From Clostridiaceae bacterium (GTDB lineage: Bacteria > Bacillota > Clostridia > Lachnospirales > Lachnospiraceae): a stretch of 64,000 bases of DNA. Below are positions 59,459 through 64,000 of this stretch, in pieces. The stretch is from contig QXXC01000014.1 of the NCBI GenBank assembly GCA_009911305.1, forward strand, positions 1 through 64,000. Direction: 5' to 3'. Under the pieces are notes generated by a model. That model worked only from the letters and a program-made list of their open reading frames with translations. It was not told where the DNA came from and made no database searches. Position 1 is the stretch's first letter. Each line of letters starts with the position of its first letter. The translations under genes were made by a program, and so were the position numbers.

Positions 59459-60448
59459 ATGAGCAGGAGAGTCATTACAACAGAGATTACGGAAGAGGAT
59501 AAGCGCATTGAGAGCAGTCTGCGCCCTCTGTATCTGGATGAATATATAGGGCAGGAGAAGATTTGCTCTGTGCTGAAGATCTTCATTGACGCCGCGAAGT
59601 CGAGGAATGAGGCGCTTGACCACGTGTTGTTTTACGGGCCTCCGGGCCTGGGGAAGACGACGCTGTGCGGCATCATTGCGAATGAGATGGGGGTCAAGAT
59701 GAAGGTGACGTCAGGGCCTGCCATCGAAAAGCCGGGCGAGATTGCGGCGATCTTGAACGGGCTTCAGGAGGGGGACGTCCTGTTTGTGGATGAGATTCAC
59801 CGCTTAAACCGCCAGGTGGAGGAGGTTCTCTACCCCGCGATGGAGGATTATGCGATTGATATCATGCTGGGCAAGGATTCCAGCGCCCGCTCGATCCGCC
59901 TGGAGCTTCCGCGGTTTACGCTCGTGGGGGCTACCACACGGGCCGGGCTTCTGACCGCGCCGCTTCGCGACCGCTTCGGGATCGTGCAGAAGATGGATTT
60001 TTATACGCCTGAGGAGCTGAAGACGATCGTGACGCGCTCCGCGGGGGTTCTCGGCGTGGAGATCGAGGGGCAGGGGGCCTACGAGATTGCAAGGCGCTCC
60101 AGGGGCACCCCGAGGCTGGCCAACCGGCTGTTAAAGCGCGTGCGCGATTTCGCACAGGTGAAATATGACGGGGTGATTACCGGCGAGGTGGCTGAGTTTG
60201 CCCTGGATATCCTCGATGTGGATAAGCTGGGGCTGGATCAGAATGACAGGGCGATCCTGACGATGATCATTGAGAAGTTTTCCGGCGGGCCGGTGGGGCT
60301 TGACACCCTGGCGGCAGCCCTGGGAGAGGATTCCGGGACGCTGGAGGACGTCTATGAGCCGTACCTTCTGATGAACGGCTTTTTGAACCGCACCCCCAGG
60401 GGGCGGGTGGCCACAGAGGCGGCGTACCGCCATATGGGGCTTTCGTGA
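59459..60448 (+). CDS. ruvB: Holliday junction branch migration ATPase RuvB
   Basis: A 329-residue AAA+ motor that drives branch migration with RuvA. Walker A '[10 protein letters not shown]' (about 59-68), Walker B '[10 protein letters not shown]' and sensor '[21 protein letters not shown]' are intact; a winged-helix C-terminus ('[39 protein letters not shown]'-like) follows. Start ATG 59459. The end overlaps the reading region of the zapA gene only slightly upstream of its probable start. Confidence 0.97.
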   Translation: MSRRVITTEITEEDKRIESSLRPLYLDEYIGQEKICSVLKIFIDAAKSRNEALDHVLFYGPPGLGKTTLCGIIANEMGVKMKVTSGPAIEKPGEIAAILNGLQEGDVLFVDEIHRLNRQVEEVLYPAMEDYAIDIMLGKDSSARSIRLELPRFTLVGATTRAGLLTAPLRDRFGIVQKMDFYTPEELKTIVTRSAGVLGVEIEGQGAYEIARRSRGTPRLANRLLKRVRDFAQVKYDGVITGEVAEFALDILDVDKLGLDQNDRAILTMIIEKFSGGPVGLDTLAAALGEDSGTLEDVYEPYLLMNGFLNRTPRGRVATEAAYRHMGLS

Positions 60449-60513
60449 CAGTGAGGAACGGACGCGGGATAACGCGGACAGATTTACGGATGATAGAAAG
60501 AGAAGACGGCGAG

Positions 60514-60894
60514 ATGAATTCCAAAAATTATACGGATGTCCTGATCGGAGGAAAGATTTACACGCTGGGAGGATCGGAGGAGGAGAGCTATCTGCAGCAG
60601 GTGGCGAGTTATCTGAATGAGAAATATTCGATCCTGCGCCGGCAGGAGGGGTTTTCCAGGCAGCCGGAGGATTACCAGAACGTGATGATATGCTTGAATC
60701 TGGCGGACGATTATTTTAAGGAGAAGGAGAGGGCGGCTCTTTTAGAGGCCCAGAAGGAGGAGCTTGAGAAGGAGACGTACCGGCTCAAGCATGAGCTTGT
60801 AAGCACGCAGATGAAGCTTGAGTCCGCCAGGGACGAGCTTGCGCAGGCCAGGGCCAAGGGAGAGACCGAGAAAAGCAGGGCAAAGAAGCAATGA
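60514..60894 (+). CDS. zapA: cell division protein ZapA
   Basis: A 126-residue ZapA-type protein that bundles FtsZ at the division site. The globular N-terminus 'YTDVLIGGKIYTLGGSEEESYLQQVASYLNEKYSILRR' precedes a long coiled coil (about 65-115, Glu/Lys/Leu heptads). ATG 60514 gives the standard N-terminus; ATG 60490 would add eight residues. It overlaps the U32 peptidase start (ATGA), a conserved pairing in Lachnospiraceae. Confidence 0.9.
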   Translation: MNSKNYTDVLIGGKIYTLGGSEEESYLQQVASYLNEKYSILRRQEGFSRQPEDYQNVMICLNLADDYFKEKERAALLEAQKEELEKETYRLKHELVSTQMKLESARDELAQARAKGETEKSRAKKQ

Positions 60895-63113
60895 AAAAAA
60901 AGGTGGAAATTCTGGCTCCGGCCGGCTCTTATGAGAGCATGAAGGCAGCCGTGGCGGCGGGGGCGGACGCGGTGTATATCGGCGGCAGCCGGTTCGGCGC
61001 GCGCGCCTACGCGGATAATCCGGGAGAGGATCAGCTTCTGGATGCGATTGACTATGCGCATCTGCATGGCTGCCGTCTCTATCTGACGGTCAATACCCTG
61101 GTGAAGGACAGGGAGCTTCCAGAGCTGCCTGCGTATCTGGCGCCGTACTATGAGCGGGGGCTGGACGCGGCGATTGTCCAGGATATGGGTGTGTTTTCCG
61201 TGATCCGGCAGCATTTTCCGGATCTTCCGATCCATGCCAGCACGCAGATGACGGTGACGGGGCCTCTGGGAGCGGCGCTGATCCGCCGTATGGGCGCTTC
61301 GCGCATCGTGCCTGCCAGAGAGCTGTCCCTGGAAGAGATCCGGCGCATGTATGAGGAGACAGGGGCGGAGCTGGAGTGCTTTGTACACGGAGCGCTGTGC
61401 TACAGCTATTCCGGCCAGTGCCTGTTCAGCAGCCTGATCGGCGGGCGCAGCGGCAACCGGGGGCGCTGTGCGCAGACGTGCCGCCTGCCCTTTGAAGTGA
61501 AACGGGCGGGAAATACGTTAAATAAAAAGGACGGGCGTTATGTCCTGAGCCTTAAGGATCTGTGCACGCTTGATATTCTTCCGGATATTCTGGAGGCGGG
61601 CGTATATTCTTTAAAGATTGAGGGAAGAATGAAGAGTCCCAGGTATACGGCCGGCGTGGTGAGCATTTACCGCAAATATGTGGATCAGTATCTGGCCTCC
61701 GGGCGGGCCGGATACCGGGTAGAGGAAGAGGATCGGAGGATTCTTCTGGATCTGTTTGACCGCGGCGGACAGACCGAAGGGTATTACCGCCGGCCAAATG
61801 GCCGCGATATGGTGGTTTTGAAGGAAAAGCCGGCGTTCCGGGAGGAAAACAGGGCGCTGTCTGACCATCTGGACGAGACGTTTGTGAAGGCAGAGATAAA
61901 GGAACCTGTTTCCGGCATCTGCGCGGTCCGCGTGGGAACCCCGCTTTCACTGACGCTTTCGTGCAGGGACCGGCTGTCAGGAGGGGCGGAGCGGACCGTC
62001 ACCGTATATGGAGGCAGGGCGCAGGAGGCGAAAAGCCGGCCCGCCACACAGGAGAGCATCCGGCGCTCCGTTCAGAAGACGGGAAACACGCCGTTTGAAT
62101 TTGCGGATCTTGCGGTGGAGCTTGAGGGAGACGCCTTTGTGCCGGTAAAAGAGTTAAACGAACTGCGCCGTACGGCCTTTGAGGCGCTTTTGCAGGCCCT
62201 TTTGTCGCCGCACCGGCGGGAAGCGGCGCGCGGGATGGAGATCGGGCCTCTGCGCGGGCGTAAGGCGCGCGCGCAGGTGAAAGAGGACGGGATGTACCGC
62301 CTGAATGTCCTCCTGGAGCGGGCGGATCTTCTGGGCGCGGTTCTGTCCTGCCCGGATGTGGATACCGTGTATTTGGACAGCGCGGAATTTGACGCAGCGG
62401 ACTGGGCGGATGCCGCAGGGCGCTGCCACGCGGCGGGGAAGACCTGTTTTCTGGCGCTGCCGTTTATATTCCGGAACCGCGCGCGGGCGTATTTTGAAGA
62501 AAACCGCCCCCGCTTCCTCGCAGCCGGCTTTGACGGGGCTCTTGTGCGCTCCTGGGAGGAGATCGAGCTCCTGAGGAAATGGGATTTCCGGCTTCCGGCA
62601 GTGTTTGACTATCCGCTTTATACCATGAACCGCCGCGCGGAGGACTTTATCAGGGACATGGCGCCGGAGTGTTCGGGGAGCCGGTTTACGCTTCCGGCGG
62701 AGCTTAACAAAAGGGAGCTTTCGGAGCGCGGATGCGCCGGGGCGGAGCTTCTGGTTTACGGGGCGCTTCCGGTGATGGTCACGGCCCAGTGCATGAAAAA
62801 GACGGCGGAGCGCTGCAGCGGGAAGCCGGAGCTTCTGCGCCTGCGCGACCGGATGGGCAAGGAATTCCCGGTTAAAAACCATTGCCGGTTCTGCTATAAT
62901 GTGATCTATAACTCCAGCCCGCTTTCTCTGCTGCAGGAGAAGGAAGCGATCGATCGCCTTGGACCGCGATCGCTGAGGCTTATGTTCACAACAGAGGACA
63001 GGGAAGAGGCAAAGGCCGTGCTCCGCGCATTTGCCGGGCGCTTTCTCCGGGGAGAGGAAGCCGTGCTTTCCGGGGATTTTACGAGAGGTCATTTTAAACG
63101 TGGAGTAGAGTAG
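60891..63113 (+). CDS. U32 family peptidase (RlhA-like)
   Basis: A 740-residue U32-family protein with the Peptidase_U32 domain at about 1-320 and a long C-terminal region (DUF3656-type) to the end. Conserved features are 'KKVEILAPAGSYESMKAAVAAGADAVYIGGSRFGARAYADN', 'HASTQMTVTGPLGAALIRRMGASRIVPARELSLEEI', 'ECFVHGALCYSYSGQCLFSSLIGGRSGNRGRCAQTCRLPFEV' and 'YSLKIEGRMKSPRYTAGVVSIYRKYVDQYL'. The cysteines probably bind an Fe-S cluster, as in the tRNA/rRNA hydroxylating members (TrhP, RlhA). RNA hydroxylation is therefore more likely than proteolysis. Confidence 0.92.
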   Translation: MKKKVEILAPAGSYESMKAAVAAGADAVYIGGSRFGARAYADNPGEDQLLDAIDYAHLHGCRLYLTVNTLVKDRELPELPAYLAPYYERGLDAAIVQDMGVFSVIRQHFPDLPIHASTQMTVTGPLGAALIRRMGASRIVPARELSLEEIRRMYEETGAELECFVHGALCYSYSGQCLFSSLIGGRSGNRGRCAQTCRLPFEVKRAGNTLNKKDGRYVLSLKDLCTLDILPDILEAGVYSLKIEGRMKSPRYTAGVVSIYRKYVDQYLASGRAGYRVEEEDRRILLDLFDRGGQTEGYYRRPNGRDMVVLKEKPAFREENRALSDHLDETFVKAEIKEPVSGICAVRVGTPLSLTLSCRDRLSGGAERTVTVYGGRAQEAKSRPATQESIRRSVQKTGNTPFEFADLAVELEGDAFVPVKELNELRRTAFEALLQALLSPHRREAARGMEIGPLRGRKARAQVKEDGMYRLNVLLERADLLGAVLSCPDVDTVYLDSAEFDAADWADAAGRCHAAGKTCFLALPFIFRNRARAYFEENRPRFLAAGFDGALVRSWEEIELLRKWDFRLPAVFDYPLYTMNRRAEDFIRDMAPECSGSRFTLPAELNKRELSERGCAGAELLVYGALPVMVTAQCMKKTAERCSGKPELLRLRDRMGKEFPVKNHCRFCYNVIYNSSPLSLLQEKEAIDRLGPRSLRLMFTTEDREEAKAVLRAFAGRFLRGEEAVLSGDFTRGHFKRGVE

Positions 63114-63121
63114 GTGAGAAT

Positions 63122-64000
63122 TTGGTTAATCTTGTGACGGCATTATCAAAGTATCTGATGATCCTCCTCATGGCAATCTATACGTATTACAATTTCCGGT
63201 ATCTGGCCATGCAGGAGGAGGATTCCAGAAAAACCGTGCTGAGGCTGCAGACTGCGGCTTTATTTCTGCTGCACATTCTTGCCTTTTTAATTTTGTATCT
63301 GCACACGCAGGAGGAGCGGATCCTCATGTTTTACGGGGCCCAGGTTCTCTTTTTTGCGCTGTATCCGGCTTTTTACAAGCTGTTTTACCATAACTGTTCC
63401 AGGCTTCTTCTGAATAATGCCTGTCTGCTTCTGTGCGTCAGCCTGATTGTTTTAACCAGGATTTCTTTTGAACGGGCGCTGCGTCAGTTCGTGTTTGTGC
63501 TGCTGGGCGCTGCGCTTACCCTGATCATTCCCTTTATCGTCGAACGGGTCTGGCAGCTTGCGGATATCCCGTGGTTTTACGGGTGTCTGGGGCTGAGCCT
63601 TCTTCTGGTGGTCTGCCTGTTTGGGGACAAGAGCTACGGGGCTCAGCTCTCGCTGAAAATCGGGACGCTGTCCTTTCAGCCCTCGGAATTTGTGAAAATC
63701 AGCTATGTGTTCTTTGCGGCCGCGATGTTTTACCGCTCGGTGTCGTTTCGTCATGTCGCAGCCGCGACGGCGGCCGCGGCCGCGCATGTGCTGATTCTGA
63801 CGCTCTCAAAGGATCTGGGGAGCGGGCTGCTGTTTTTCGCGACGTATCTGCTGATGCTGTTTGTGGCGACCTCCAACTGGTTTTATCTGGGGGCCGGGGC
63901 GGGCAGCGGGGCCGCGGCCGCCGCGGCCGCCTACCGGCTTTTCTCCCATGTGCGCGCGCGCGTTGCGGCGTGGCAGAATCCATGGGCGGATATCTCGGGA
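63122..64000 (+). CDS. FtsW/RodA/SpoVE family protein (partial, cut by window end)
   Basis: 293 codons are readable before the window ends. This is a polytopic SEDS glycosyltransferase-type protein with the family signature 'SFQPSEFVKISYVFFAAAMFYR' at about 185-205, 'LSKDLGSGLLFFATYLLMLFVATSNWFYL' and 'QNPWADISG' at the edge. SEDS proteins polymerise peptidoglycan glycan strands. The N-terminal 100 residues have more hydrophobic segments than standard RodA, so it belongs to the longer FtsW-like branch of clostridia. The start is probably TTG 63122 (GTG 63134 possible). It follows the U32 gene directly. Confidence 0.85.
   Translation, partial: MVNLVTALSKYLMILLMAIYTYYNFRYLAMQEEDSRKTVLRLQTAALFLLHILAFLILYLHTQEERILMFYGAQVLFFALYPAFYKLFYHNCSRLLLNNACLLLCVSLIVLTRISFERALRQFVFVLLGAALTLIIPFIVERVWQLADIPWFYGCLGLSLLLVVCLFGDKSYGAQLSLKIGTLSFQPSEFVKISYVFFAAAMFYRSVSFRHVAAATAAAAAHVLILTLSKDLGSGLLFFATYLLMLFVATSNWFYLGAGAGSGAAAAAAAYRLFSHVRARVAAWQNPWADISG

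Noticed and set aside
62154-63092. 312-residue minus-strand open frame in the U32 peptidase region
   Set aside because: Shadow of the conserved U32 C-terminal region; composition is basic and low in normal motifs.
1-64000. CRISPR array
   Set aside because: No regularly spaced direct repeats with unique spacers and no cas genes were found; the only tandem repeat is the 3 x 19-bp unit at 42445.

Overview
The window looks like a chromosome segment from an anaerobic, fairly GC-rich Firmicute, most likely a Lachnospiraceae (Clostridium cluster XIVa type). Evidence: rubredoxin and a desulfoferrodoxin-type superoxide reductase (anaerobe oxygen defence), a CarD-type regulator, the gene order ruvA-ruvB-zapA-U32 peptidase-FtsW/RodA, purEMND, Gram-positive Shine-Dalgarno sites (AGGAGG), LoaP-type NusG paralogues, and no outer-membrane genes. 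No rRNA, tRNA or CRISPR array was seen.

Layout. 1-5.6 kb: repeats, rubredoxin (minus strand), a BioY biotin transporter, an L,D-transpeptidase, a YihY-type membrane protein, CarD and desulfoferrodoxin. 5.8-24.3 kb: a capsule/exopolysaccharide locus. It opens with a tyrosine recombinase and a 206-bp segment flanked by 26-bp inverted sites (an apparent invertible promoter), then two LoaP/NusG-like antiterminators, then about 15 polysaccharide genes: DegT aminotransferase, initiating phosphoglycosyl transferase, FemAB-like, glycosyltransferases, LicD, IspD/TarI-like, SDR, a Wzy-like polymerase, pyruvyl transferase, Wzx flippase and a split ferredoxin/F420-hydrogenase-beta pair. From about 10.5 kb to the end of this locus the DNA is clearly more AT-rich than its surroundings. 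No Wzz or BY-kinase genes are visible.

24.6-42.4 kb: a long plus-strand gene train that I read as a divergent contractile-injection or type VI-like system. It holds a large sheath-like protein, a tube (Hcp-like) protein, two FHA proteins (one membrane-anchored), two PP2C-like proteins (one fused to a membrane segment and TPR-like repeats), baseplate-like unknowns, an Hsp70/actin-fold ATPase-like protein, a PAAR-like DUF4280 tip, a VgrG-like spike, a pentapeptide-repeat protein, a small Imm11-like protein, an AT-rich HNH-like putative effector and its likely immunity protein. No ClpV-type AAA+ ATPase, no TssJLM and no Ser/Thr kinase is seen. This is the best candidate for a poorly described system.

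42.9-64 kb: mostly housekeeping. It contains a chemoreceptor, the purEMND run behind a near-consensus promoter, a YccF protein, a secreted unknown, a three-gene operon that I recognise as queuine salvage (queK-qrtT-queL), a membrane unknown, a methyltransferase, Hsp33, a cold-shock protein, a DUF5662 protein, a YprB-like RNase H-fold protein, ruvAB, zapA, a U32 peptidase and the start of an FtsW/RodA-family gene cut by the window end. Copies of a roughly 160-bp element with inverted ends are scattered through the window (about 412, 42629, 49192 and 58463, plus a 33-bp relic at 12943).
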